NCBI GenBank assembly: GCA_964243295.1
Contig: CAXTEJ010000022.1
Coordinates: 1 to 55,811, forward strand
Reading direction: 5' to 3'
From: CAXTEJ01 sp964243295
Lineage (GTDB): Bacteria; Actinomycetota; Actinomycetes; Actinomycetales; Angustibacteraceae
DNA: 55,811 bases
Below are positions 36,351 through 43,650 of this stretch, piece by piece; within the stretch, counting starts at the first letter, position 1, and each line of letters opens with the position of its first letter. The position numbers and the translations under genes are program-made. The notes under the pieces were generated by a model. It did no database searches, was not told where the DNA came from, and saw only the letters and a list, made by a program, of their open reading frames with translations.

Positions 36351-36562
36351 AGCGGCTCCGTGTCTTCGAGATCTCGGGATCTGGCGCGGCGCGCGAACCG
36401 CACCGCTGCGGTGTCCATCGGTCGCGGGTCCTCGACCTTGAGCGCGACCTCCAAGGCCTCGAGCGCCGGCGCGAGCCTGGCAGGGTGTCGCCGACGCGGG
36501 ACCGGCTCCGACCCGCCGTCATCGACGGGCTGCCGGACGCGGCTGCGGTCATGACCGGGTCG
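36347..36562 (-). pseudogene. Short coupled frame upstream of BLUF (leader ORF or gene remnant)
   Basis: Open for 71 codons on the minus strand, ending at a TGA (36347-36349) that overlaps the BLUF start as GTGA. The reading is protein-like in its second half (LAPALEALEVALKVEDPRPMDTAAVRFARR, broken here only for description), but the only ATG is at 36418, giving 23 codons with GAGGA about 10 nt upstream. The N-terminal part of a longer gene may continue in another frame (MSPTGRERLHRFLGSALAARDD from 36624), which would mean a frameshift. No family recognised. Confidence 0.35.
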
Positions 36563-36708
36563 TCACGGGCCGCCAGCGCCGAGCCGAGGAAGCGGTGCAG
36601 CCGCTCACGACCGGTCGGCGACATCAGGCAGCTGGCGGCAGGATGTCAAGGTCTGGTCGTCGTGTGCCGAGGGACCAGTCGAACCAACCGCTGCGGGGGG
36701 ACCAGACT
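36351..36708. other. Divergent control region between BLUF and the receiver gene
   Basis: 358 bp that contain the minus-strand promoter and the short coupled frame described separately. On the plus side there is a GCGGGGGGA ribosome site just before GTG 36709. I saw no clear plus-strand -10 box. Confidence 0.5.
36621..36649 (-). promoter_or_regulatory. Near-consensus promoter reading towards BLUF-GGDEF
   Basis: On the minus strand TTGACA (36644-36649), a 17-nt spacer and TGATGT (36621-36626). The perfect -35 box and ideal spacing make it one of the clearest promoters in the window. Transcription would begin near 36614 and run into the short coupled frame and BLUF. Confidence 0.6.
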
Positions 36709-37152
36709 GTGCTGACGCTGCTGTACGTGGAGGATGAGCCCTCCGACGCGCTGCTGGTCACCAGGCTGCTGCAGCGCCGGGGCGGGGTCACCTTGCACGT
36801 CGCCCGCTCCGGGGCACGAGGGCTCCAGCTCGCGAGAGACGTCCGACCGGACGTCGTCCTGCTCGACCTGCACCTGCCTGACCTGCCCGGGGAGACCGTC
36901 CTGCACCGCCTCCGGGCGCTTCCCGGTCTCACCGCGACACCGGTCCTGGTGCTGAGCGCCGACGCGTCCGCCGCACGTGTCGAGCGGCTTCGCGCCGCGG
37001 GGGTGACCGCCTACCTGACCAAGCCGCTGGACGTGGCGGGCTTCTTCGCCCATCTCCGCGCCCTGGAGTCCGTGCGCCCGGCAGGGCCTGCGGGTGACCG
37101 CGAGCGCCACGAGCCGCCCGTCGAAGGCGCCCTGACCGGATCCCCGGCATGA
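36709..37152 (+). CDS. Single-domain response regulator
   Basis: Receiver protein of 147 aa. Acidic pocket VEDEP near residues 6-10, phosphoacceptor D53 (VLLDLHLPD), switch region VLSADAS and conserved Lys in LTKPLD, followed by a short unstructured tail. The start at GTG 36709 is chosen because the receiver fold begins immediately and GCGGGGGGA precedes it. The stop overlaps the HD-GYP gene start (ATGA). Confidence 0.88.
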   Translation: MLTLLYVEDEPSDALLVTRLLQRRGGVTLHVARSGARGLQLARDVRPDVVLLDLHLPDLPGETVLHRLRALPGLTATPVLVLSADASAARVERLRAAGVTAYLTKPLDVAGFFAHLRALESVRPAGPAGDRERHEPPVEGALTGSPA

Positions 37153-38300
37153 CCCCTCCTGGGCTGACGGCGCCGGCCGCCCACCCAGGTTCGCGGATCG
37201 TGGTCGTGGACGACGAGCAGGCGAACCTCGACCTGTTGGACCGCGTCCTCGCCCGCCAGGGGTACCGGCACGTCGTCCTGACCACCGACCCGCGGTGGCT
37301 GCTCCACCACCTCGACGACCTCGCACCGGACCTGATCGTGCTCGACCTGCACATGCCCGACATGGACGGCTTCGAGGTGCTCCGACGGCTCGGGACCGCC
37401 GTCCCCGCCGCCGACTTCGTCCCTCAGCTCGTGGTCACCGCCGACTCCACGGTCACCACCCGGCGGACCGCTCTGGCCCTCGGGGCGCACGACTTCCTCA
37501 CCAAGCCCATCGACGTCACGGAGACCGCGCTGCGCGTCGCCAACCTGCTGGCGACCCGGATGCTCCACGTCCGCCTGCGCGAGCAGAACCAGCACCTCGA
37601 GGAGCAGGTGCACACCCGCACCCAGCAGCTCCAGCTGGCCCACACCGGGCTGGTGCAGCGGCTCGCGCTGGTGGGCGAGTACCGCGACGACGTCACCTCC
37701 GAGCACGCCGTCCGCGTCGGCGTCGCCGCCCACCGGCTCGGGACGGCCCTGGGCCTGTCCGCCGCCGAGGCTCGCCTGGTCGGCGAGGCGGCCCCGCTGC
37801 ACGACATCGGCAAGGTCGGCATCCCGGACGCCATCCTGCTCAAGCGCGGTCCGCTGACACCCGCCGAGTTCGAGACGATCAAGGGCCACGCTGCCGCCGG
37901 CGCGCACATCCTGGCGGGCGGGGAGTCCGAGCTGCTGCGCCTCGCCGAGCAGGTCGCCCTCACCCACCACGAGCGCTGGGACGGGACGGGCTACCCCCAG
38001 GGGCTGGTCGGCGACGCGATCCCCCTGGCGGGGCGCCTGGTCGCCATCGTGGACGTGTTCGACGCCCTCACCAGCGAGCGGCCCTACAAACGGGCCTGGA
38101 CGCTGGACCGGGCGGCTTCGCACCTGCACGCAGACCGTGCCCGGCACTTCGACCCCGAGCTGCTCGACGTCTTCCTCAGCGGCCTCGGCGACGTGGGTCA
38201 GTCACCGGCAGTCGCCTCGCCAGCCGTCGGCTGCGCCGCGGACGGCAGCGCGACGGTGAACGTGGAGCCGGTCCCGGGGCGGCTGTCCACCTCCAGCTGA
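37149..38300 (+). CDS. REC-HD-GYP protein (c-di-GMP phosphodiesterase)
   Basis: RpfG-type protein of 383 aa. An N-terminal receiver with D66 (VLDLHMPDMDG), a short coiled coil (about 135-165) and an HD-GYP domain with HDIGK (H218, D219) and HHERWDGTGYP (from H273). All metal-ligand motifs are present, so hydrolysis of c-di-GMP is predicted. The tail of about 40 residues is encoded within the 3' end of the convergent kinase gene (38198-38300) and is probably accidental. It is the enzymatic opposite of the divergently transcribed BLUF-linked cyclase. Confidence 0.93.
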   Translation: MTPPGLTAPAAHPGSRIVVVDDEQANLDLLDRVLARQGYRHVVLTTDPRWLLHHLDDLAPDLIVLDLHMPDMDGFEVLRRLGTAVPAADFVPQLVVTADSTVTTRRTALALGAHDFLTKPIDVTETALRVANLLATRMLHVRLREQNQHLEEQVHTRTQQLQLAHTGLVQRLALVGEYRDDVTSEHAVRVGVAAHRLGTALGLSAAEARLVGEAAPLHDIGKVGIPDAILLKRGPLTPAEFETIKGHAAAGAHILAGGESELLRLAEQVALTHHERWDGTGYPQGLVGDAIPLAGRLVAIVDVFDALTSERPYKRAWTLDRAASHLHADRARHFDPELLDVFLSGLGDVGQSPAVASPAVGCAADGSATVNVEPVPGRLSTSS

Positions 38301-39595
38301 CCGCCCATCGCCGCGACGAGGGCCTGGCTCACGACCAGGCCCAGACCGTTGCCGGGGATCCCCCGCTGCGCGGCGCCCAGGCGCTCGAACGGAGTGAAGA
38401 GGCGTTCCAGCTCGGAGACCGTCATGCCGGGACCGGTGTCAGAGACGGCGAGCCGCACGGCGTCGGGGGTGCGGGTGACGCCGACCTCGATCCGGCCACC
38501 GTCAGGGGTGTACTTCACGGCGTTCGACAACAGGTTGAGCAGCACCTGCCGCAGCCGCGCCTCGTCCGCCACCACGACCGCTCCCGGCTGCTCGCGCCGG
38601 TCGTGCACCACCAACGACCGCGACGCGACGAGCGGGGCCATCATCGTCAGCACCTCGGCCACCAGCGGTCCGACCGGCACGGGGCCGAGCTCCAGGTTCA
38701 ACCCGCCGGCCTCGATCCGCCCGATGTCGAGGAGCTCGTCGACCAGGCCCACCATCGACCGGCCCGCGCGCAGGATCTGCTCCACGGACTCGCGCGTCTG
38801 CGGCTGCTCGGCATCGAGCTCCAGCAGCTGGGCGAACCCGAGGATGGCATTGAGCGGCGTCCGCAGCTCGTGACTCATCCGTGACAGGAACGTGCTCTTC
38901 TCCTGGCTGGCTGCTGCCAGCACCTGCTGCTCTCGCCGCCCCACCGCCTCCACCCGCCGGACCATGCCTGCCAGCAGGGCGTCGGAGGCCCGTGCTGCCT
39001 CCAACGCCGTAGGAGGACGGCGGCCGGCCGCCGTGAGCACGGCGGCCACCTCGTCGGCCCGGTCGGGCGCAGTGCGCCGCACGCCCGCCACGACGACCTG
39101 CGCCGCGGTCGCCGCGACGTGAGGGTCCAGGCTCCACACCACGTCGAACACCCGCTCGGCCTCGCGAACCGGCGCCTGTGCCGCCGAGTGAGCGTCGCCG
39201 TCCAGCCCGCACAGCGTGATCGCCAACCCCGGGCCCACCGCGAGGACGAACCACTCCTGGGCCAGCGGGTCACCGGTGCGCAGCCGCAGCCCGACGTGGT
39301 CGACCGCCGACCCAGCCGGGGGCTCCTGCCCGGCGAACACCGCCATCACGTCGTGGTCGTCGGACAGCTGCACGTAGCGGTTGCGCTCGCCCGCCCAGTA
39401 GCGGCCGTGCTGGAAGCCCGACACCAGGACGCACCGTTCCGGGTGGGCATACACCAGGGTCTCGATCAGGTGGCTCGTGGCCACCAGCGTCGACTTGGTC
39501 ACGGACAGGGTCGCGATGTCGGGGTCCGCAGCCCGGAGCCGGTCGAAGAGCGAGCCCTCGACCGGCAGCCGCCCCGCTGGTGGGATGCGAGTCAT
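38198..39595 (-). CDS. DICT-domain histidine kinase
   Basis: Soluble histidine kinase of 465 aa. The N-terminus (about 14-130; SLFDRLRAADPDIATLSVTKS, broken only for description, and SGFQHGRYWAG) matches the DICT sensory domain, known from proteins acting with diguanylate cyclases and two-component systems. A helical linker follows, then the H-box with H242 (RMSHELRTPLNAI) and the ATPase domain (NLLSNAVKYTPDGG, GNGLGLVVSQ). ATG 39595 has CAGGAG upstream. Its likely targets are the two neighbouring receiver proteins (inference). Its last 103 bp overlap the HD-GYP gene in antisense. Confidence 0.9.
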   Translation of the reverse strand: MTRIPPAGRLPVEGSLFDRLRAADPDIATLSVTKSTLVATSHLIETLVYAHPERCVLVSGFQHGRYWAGERNRYVQLSDDHDVMAVFAGQEPPAGSAVDHVGLRLRTGDPLAQEWFVLAVGPGLAITLCGLDGDAHSAAQAPVREAERVFDVVWSLDPHVAATAAQVVVAGVRRTAPDRADEVAAVLTAAGRRPPTALEAARASDALLAGMVRRVEAVGRREQQVLAAASQEKSTFLSRMSHELRTPLNAILGFAQLLELDAEQPQTRESVEQILRAGRSMVGLVDELLDIGRIEAGGLNLELGPVPVGPLVAEVLTMMAPLVASRSLVVHDRREQPGAVVVADEARLRQVLLNLLSNAVKYTPDGGRIEVGVTRTPDAVRLAVSDTGPGMTVSELERLFTPFERLGAAQRGIPGNGLGLVVSQALVAAMGGQLEVDSRPGTGSTFTVALPSAAQPTAGEATAGD

Positions 39596-39670
39596 GGCTC
39601 CTGTCTAGCAGGGGCTGGCCCAGGCACACGGGCGGGCTTCCCGCTCGTACGGCGGCAGCGGGGTGACCGA

Positions 39671-39687
39671 GTAGGCTGGGGGCCTAC
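39671..39687 (+). promoter_or_regulatory. Promoter/inverted repeat before atpC
   Basis: GTAGGC-TGGGG-GCCTAC, a perfect 6-bp-arm inverted repeat that contains a TAGGCT -10-like box at 39672-39677. The same hexamer is the putative atp operon -10 box. It would transcribe atpC independently with a leader of about 54 nt and may be an operator. Confidence 0.45.
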
Positions 39688-39737
39688 CGAGGCTGGCGGC
39701 GAGCGCGCCGCGTCCCGACCGTGCAGGAGGACCGTCC

Positions 39738-40004
39738 GTGACGTTGAAGGTCGAGCTGGTCGCTGCCGACCGGGAGGTCTGGTCCGGCGACGCCGCCCAG
39801 GTCGTCGCCACGACCACGGACGGTGACATCGGCATCCTGAGCGGCCACGCCCCGCTGCTCGCTGTGCTCGCCGCGGGCGAGGTGCGCATCAGCGGCGAGG
39901 GTTCTGAGGTGGTGGCCACCGTCGACGGCGGGTTCCTCTCCGTCGACCACGACCGGGTCACGGTCGTCGCCGAGTCGGCGCGCGTCGGCCAGTCCGACCG
40001 CTGA
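39738..40004 (+). CDS. atpC: ATP synthase F1 subunit epsilon, short form
   Basis: Protein of 88 aa containing only the N-terminal beta-sandwich of epsilon (TLKVELVAADREVWSG, GDIGILSGHAPLLAVL). The C-terminal two-helix domain, which inhibits ATP hydrolysis in other bacteria and makes the usual length about 120-140 aa, is absent. The stop codon is followed 13 nt later by the DUF2550 gene, so there is little room for lost coding sequence. GTG start with GCAGGAGGA. It is separated from atpD by 5.8 kb. Confidence 0.94.
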   Translation: MTLKVELVAADREVWSGDAAQVVATTTDGDIGILSGHAPLLAVLAAGEVRISGEGSEVVATVDGGFLSVDHDRVTVVAESARVGQSDR

Positions 40005-40017
40005 GCGCGGCGCCGGC

Positions 40018-40461
40018 GTGAGCGACCTCCTCATCCCGCTCGAGGTCGCCGTCGGCGTCGCGGTGCTGGTGGCGCTGGTCGTCGGCGTGCTCGTGGCGCG
40101 GCGGCGGTTCCTGTCCCGCAGCAGCGGCACGTTCGAGTGCTCGCTGCGCACGACCACCGCGCGGCTGGGCAAGGGCTGGGTGCTCGGCCTCGCGCGCTAC
40201 GAGGCCGACCGGATCGAGTGGTTCCGCGTCTTCGACCTCTCGCCGCGCCCTCGGCGGGTGATGCAGCGCAGCGACCTGCACGTGCAGGAGCGCCGCTACC
40301 CCACCGGCCCGGAGGTCTACGCCGTCATGAACGGCTCGGTCGTCGTCCGGTGCAGCTACGACCGCAAGCCGCTCGAGCTCGCGATGAGCGACCAGGCCTA
40401 CACCGGGTTCGCGTCCTGGCTCGAGGCAGCACCGCCCGGCCAGAACGTCTCGGTCGCCTGA
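40018..40461 (+). CDS. DUF2550 membrane-anchored protein
   Basis: Protein of 147 aa with one N-terminal helix (about 6-28) and a conserved soluble part (FECSLRTTTARLGKGWVLGLARYEADRIEWFRVF). DUF2550 is an actinobacterial family of unknown function that habitually follows atpC, as here. GTG start. Confidence 0.88.
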   Translation: MSDLLIPLEVAVGVAVLVALVVGVLVARRRFLSRSSGTFECSLRTTTARLGKGWVLGLARYEADRIEWFRVFDLSPRPRRVMQRSDLHVQERRYPTGPEVYAVMNGSVVVRCSYDRKPLELAMSDQAYTGFASWLEAAPPGQNVSVA

Positions 40462-40477
40462 GCGCCGAGAACCGCTG

Positions 40478-41080
40478 CTACTGCGGCACCGCTTCACGCC
40501 CGCCGCCGGGCTGCCACAGCACGTCGCCGCCGCGATCGTGGTTGACGTAGCGCCCGAGGACGAACAGCAGGTCCGAGAGCCGGTTGAGGTACTGCGCGGT
40601 CAGCGGGTTGACGCCGCCGGCGTCGTCGGTGCCGTAGGCCTCGACCGCCGCCCACGTCGCGCGCTCGGCGCGCCGGGTCACCGTGCGGGCCACGTGAAGG
40701 TAGGCGCTGCCGGGCGTGCCGCCGGGCAGCACGAACGAGCGCAGCGTCGGCAGCGGCCGGCCGAAGGTGTCGCAGTGCACCTCGAGCTCGGCGATCCACG
40801 CCTCGTGCACCCGCAGCGGCCGGTGCTCGTACGTCGGCGCGAGCGGCGTGCACAGGTCGGCGCCCACGTCGAACAGGTCGTTCTGCACCCGCGTGAGGAC
40901 GGCGACCACGTCGTCCGGCAGCCCTCCGCAGGTGACCGCGACGCCGACGGCGCTGTTGGCCTCGTCGACGTCGGCGTAGGCGATGAGCCGGCGGTCGGTC
41001 TTCGTCGTGCGCGACATGTCGCCGAGCGACGTGCTGCCGTCGTCGCCGGTGCGGGTGTAGATGCGGGAGAGGACGACCAT
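40478..41080 (-). CDS. Cob(I)yrinic acid a,c-diamide adenosyltransferase (PduO type)
   Basis: Protein of 200 aa that adenosylates cob(I)alamin with ATP. Family motifs: IYTRTGDDGSTSLGDMSRTTK at the N-terminus (broken here only for description), LPGGTPGSAYLHVARTVTRRAER and YLNRLSDLLFVLGRYVN. The start at ATG 41080 is supported by a minus-strand TACTGT box 6 nt upstream. It is divergent from murA with only 24 bp between the start codons, a conserved actinobacterial neighbourhood. Confidence 0.95.
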   Translation of the reverse strand: MVVLSRIYTRTGDDGSTSLGDMSRTTKTDRRLIAYADVDEANSAVGVAVTCGGLPDDVVAVLTRVQNDLFDVGADLCTPLAPTYEHRPLRVHEAWIAELEVHCDTFGRPLPTLRSFVLPGGTPGSAYLHVARTVTRRAERATWAAVEAYGTDDAGGVNPLTAQYLNRLSDLLFVLGRYVNHDRGGDVLWQPGGGREAVPQ

Positions 41081-41086
41081 CCCCTG

Positions 41087-41096
41087 ACAGTAGCCT
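41087..41096. promoter_or_regulatory. Overlapping divergent -10 boxes (adenosyltransferase / murA)
   Basis: Minus-strand TACTGT (41087-41092) and plus-strand TAGCCT (41091-41096) share the central TA. The first lies 6 nt before ATG 41080, the second 8 nt before GTG 41105. Both mRNAs are predicted to be leaderless, and the two promoters cannot be occupied at once. Confidence 0.6.
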
Positions 41097-41104
41097 TGCG
41101 CCCC

Positions 41105-42391
41105 GTGGACAGGTTCCGGGTGGTCGGTGGTGGCCCGCTTCGCGGCGAGGTCACCGTGGTCGGGGCGAAGAACAGCGCCCTCAAGCTGATGGCCGCGGCG
41201 CTGCTGGCCGTGGGGGAGACGGTCCTTTCCAACGTGCCCGACATCCTCGACGTCTCGATCATGGCCGAGCTGCTGCGCCGCCTCGGCTGCGCCGTCGAGC
41301 ACGACGCCGCGGCGGGCCGGGTGGCGATCGACGTGCCCGAGATGCCGGGGCACCGCGCCGACTACGAGCTCGTGCGGGCCATGCGGGCGTCCATCAGCGT
41401 CCTCGGGCCGCTGACGGCCCGCTGCGGCATCGCGGACGTCGCGGTGCCCGGCGGTGACGCCATCGGCTCGCGCGGGCTCGACCTGCACGCCAGCGGGCTG
41501 CGCGCGCTGGGGGCCACGGTGCACGTCGACCACGGCTACCTGGTCGCCGAGGCGCCCGACGGCCTGGTCGGCGCGCGCGTGGCGCTGGAGTTCCCGTCGG
41601 TGGGGGCCACCGAGAACGTGCTCATGGCCGCGGTCCTCGCCCGCGGCACGACCGTGATCGACAACGCGGCCCGCGAGCCGGAGATCGTCGACCTCGTCGA
41701 GCTGCTGCAGCAGATGGGCGCCCACGTCACCGGCGCCGGCAGCTCGACGCTCACCGTGATCGGCGTCGAGCGGCTGCAGCCGGTCGCCCACCACGTCGTC
41801 GGCGACCGCATCGCCGCCGGCACCTTCGCGTTCGCAGCGGCGCTCACCCGCGGCGACGTGCTCGTGCGCGGCGTCGACCCCGACCACCTCGCGATGGTGC
41901 TCGACACGCTGCGCGCCGCGGGCGCGGAGGTGACGCCGGAGCAGGACGGCGTGCGGGTGCGCGCCGACGCGCGGCCCCGGGCCGTCGACGTCGCCACGCT
42001 GCCGTTCCCCGGCTTCCCCACCGACCTGCAGCCCTTCGCGCTGGTGCTGGACGCCGTCGCCACCGGATCGGCCATGGTCACCGAGAACATGTTCGAGGCC
42101 CGGTTCCACACCGCCCACGAGCTCGCCCGGCTCGGGGCCGACGTCCGCGTCGACGGGCACCACGCGCTCGTGCGGGGCATCGAGCGGCTGTCGGCGGCGC
42201 CCGTGGTCGGCAGCGACATCCGGGCCGCGGCCGCGCTGGTGCTGGCCGGGCTGGTGACCGACGGCGTCACGACCGTCGAGGGGGTCGGGCACGTGCGCCG
42301 CGGCTACCCCGACTTCGCCGGCGACCTGCGCGCGCTCGGTGCCGACGTGGTGGTCGAGTCGGCCGCCGAGCCCGGCCTGTCACTGCGCTGA
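41105..42391 (+). CDS. murA: UDP-N-acetylglucosamine 1-carboxyvinyltransferase (Asp active site)
   Basis: First committed enzyme of peptidoglycan synthesis, 428 aa. VVGAKNSALK near the N-terminus binds UDP-GlcNAc. The active-site loop reads VPGGDAIGSRGLDLH, with D118 where fosfomycin-sensitive enzymes have cysteine, as in mycobacterial MurA. The host enzyme should therefore be insensitive to fosfomycin. The GTG at 41105 is chosen because the fold begins at once and the -10 box fits; the upstream open frame is antisense to the adenosyltransferase. Confidence 0.96.
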   Translation: MDRFRVVGGGPLRGEVTVVGAKNSALKLMAAALLAVGETVLSNVPDILDVSIMAELLRRLGCAVEHDAAAGRVAIDVPEMPGHRADYELVRAMRASISVLGPLTARCGIADVAVPGGDAIGSRGLDLHASGLRALGATVHVDHGYLVAEAPDGLVGARVALEFPSVGATENVLMAAVLARGTTVIDNAAREPEIVDLVELLQQMGAHVTGAGSSTLTVIGVERLQPVAHHVVGDRIAAGTFAFAAALTRGDVLVRGVDPDHLAMVLDTLRAAGAEVTPEQDGVRVRADARPRAVDVATLPFPGFPTDLQPFALVLDAVATGSAMVTENMFEARFHTAHELARLGADVRVDGHHALVRGIERLSAAPVVGSDIRAAAALVLAGLVTDGVTTVEGVGHVRRGYPDFAGDLRALGADVVVESAAEPGLSLR

Positions 42392-42499
42392 GCGACCGCG
42401 GCGCCCCTGCCGCATCGCTACGACAACGTCTCCGCGCCACCGTCTACAGGTGATGTCAACAGCCGATGACGTACCGGCTGACGACCTGCCGAGGCGCCC

Positions 42500-43176
42500 G
42501 TGACCGTCACCGCTCCCCGCGCGGCGAGCCCCGCCGTCCCCACGAGCGTGCTGCTCTCGCGCGACACCTGGCGCGGGCGCGCCCTCACGCCTGTGCTGGT
42601 GTACGTCGGGATGCTCGTCGCGGTGGTCAGCAGCCTCGGTGCCCCGCTGGTGCCCACGATCGCCGTCGACTACGGCGTCACGCTCGGCGACGCGCAGTGG
42701 ACCCTCACCGTCACCCTGCTCGTGGGCGCGCGCTCATCGCCCCCGTGGTGGGACGGCTCGGCGTCGGGCCGCGCCGGCGACGGGTGCTGCTGACCGCGCT
42801 CGGCGTGCTGGTGGCGGGCAACGTGCTCGCCGCGGTACCGCGGCTGCCGTTCACGGCGCTCCTGGCGGGCCGGGCGATGCAGGGGGTGGGCCTCGCCCTG
42901 CTGCCGCTCGCGATGGGCATCGCGCGCGACCACCTGCCGGCCGACCGCGCCCGCACCGCCACCGAGGCCGGCGCAGACCTGCCCCGGCTGTGCGCGGAGA
43001 TCGTGGTCGCGGCGCTGGTGGGCATCGTGCTCGCGCGCAGCGCAGGGGCGCTGACCGCACTGCACGGCGCCGACGAGCCGGACGTCGTCCGCCTGGCGGC
43101 GCAGCTGCTCGGCAGCCTGCTGCCGGACGACGGCTCCCGGCCGACCAGCCAGCCGACCACCCAGCCGACCACCTAG
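42500..43176 (+). pseudogene. MFS transporter remnant (frameshifted, internally deleted)
   Basis: GTG 42500 begins an MFS N-terminus (helix 1 GMLVAVVSSLGAPLVPTIAVDYGVT, broken only for description, then QWTLTVTLLVGA). Near 42727-42735, in a GCGCGC run, the frame shifts to one continuing with IAPVVGRLG, VLLTALGVLVAGNVLAA and ALLAGRAMQGVGLALLPLAM. After about four helices the sequence jumps to an unrelated-looking C-terminal tail ending in PTTQPTT. A typical MFS protein has 12-14 helices, so most is missing. It ends at a CTAG shared with the convergent gene. Confidence 0.8.
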
Positions 43177-43502
43177 CCGCCCGGTCCCCGCAGCACGGCG
43201 CGGGCCACCTTCTCCTCCTCGCGGAAGACCATCACGCGTGGCCCCTCCGTGGTCGGTGCCAGGGTCGCGCGGATGCCGGCGCCCACGAGCCGGGAGCGGA
43301 TGAGCTCGGCCTCCACGAACGTGCCGGGCGTGGCCACCGGCACCAGCAGGCCGTACTCGTCCTCGCGTCCGCGCCTGGCCGGACGCGATACCACCGAGTG
43401 GCCGTGCGAGAACGTCCACCGCAGCAGCAGCACCAGCACCCCGACGGCGACCACCGCGACGACCGGCCCGTAGACGTAGGAGTAGCTGCCCCAGGACGTC
43501 AC
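43173..43502 (-). CDS. DUF2007-like small membrane-anchored protein
   Basis: Protein of about 109 aa with one N-terminal helix (about 9-28) and a C-terminal alpha/beta segment resembling DUF2007 (GTFVEAELIRSRLVGAGIRATL...RVMVFREEEKVARAVL). Function unknown. I prefer GTG 43502, preceded at 6 nt by a CACACT box on the minus strand. A GTG at 43547 would add 15 residues. Confidence 0.7.
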   Translation of the reverse strand: MTSWGSYSYVYGPVVAVVAVGVLVLLLRWTFSHGHSVVSRPARRGREDEYGLLVPVATPGTFVEAELIRSRLVGAGIRATLAPTTEGPRVMVFREEEKVARAVLRGPGG

Positions 43503-43650
43503 CGGCACAGTGTGCGCGCGCCGCGCGGGGGGCACCACCGACGGCACGATCGATACCGGTCCGTGACCGTGTCGCTACGGCGCGCCGGGGCCAGGTGAGG
43601 TCATCCTGGTCGGCAGCGGTCGTGCGAGCCGCCCACCGTGAGGGGACACG

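Noticed and set aside
36298..36624. Minus-strand frame from ATG 36624 as a complete gene
   Set aside because: Its ATG lies inside a predicted -10 box and its second half becomes Arg/Ser-rich and runs antisense-frame through BLUF; the GTGA-coupled frame is better supported.
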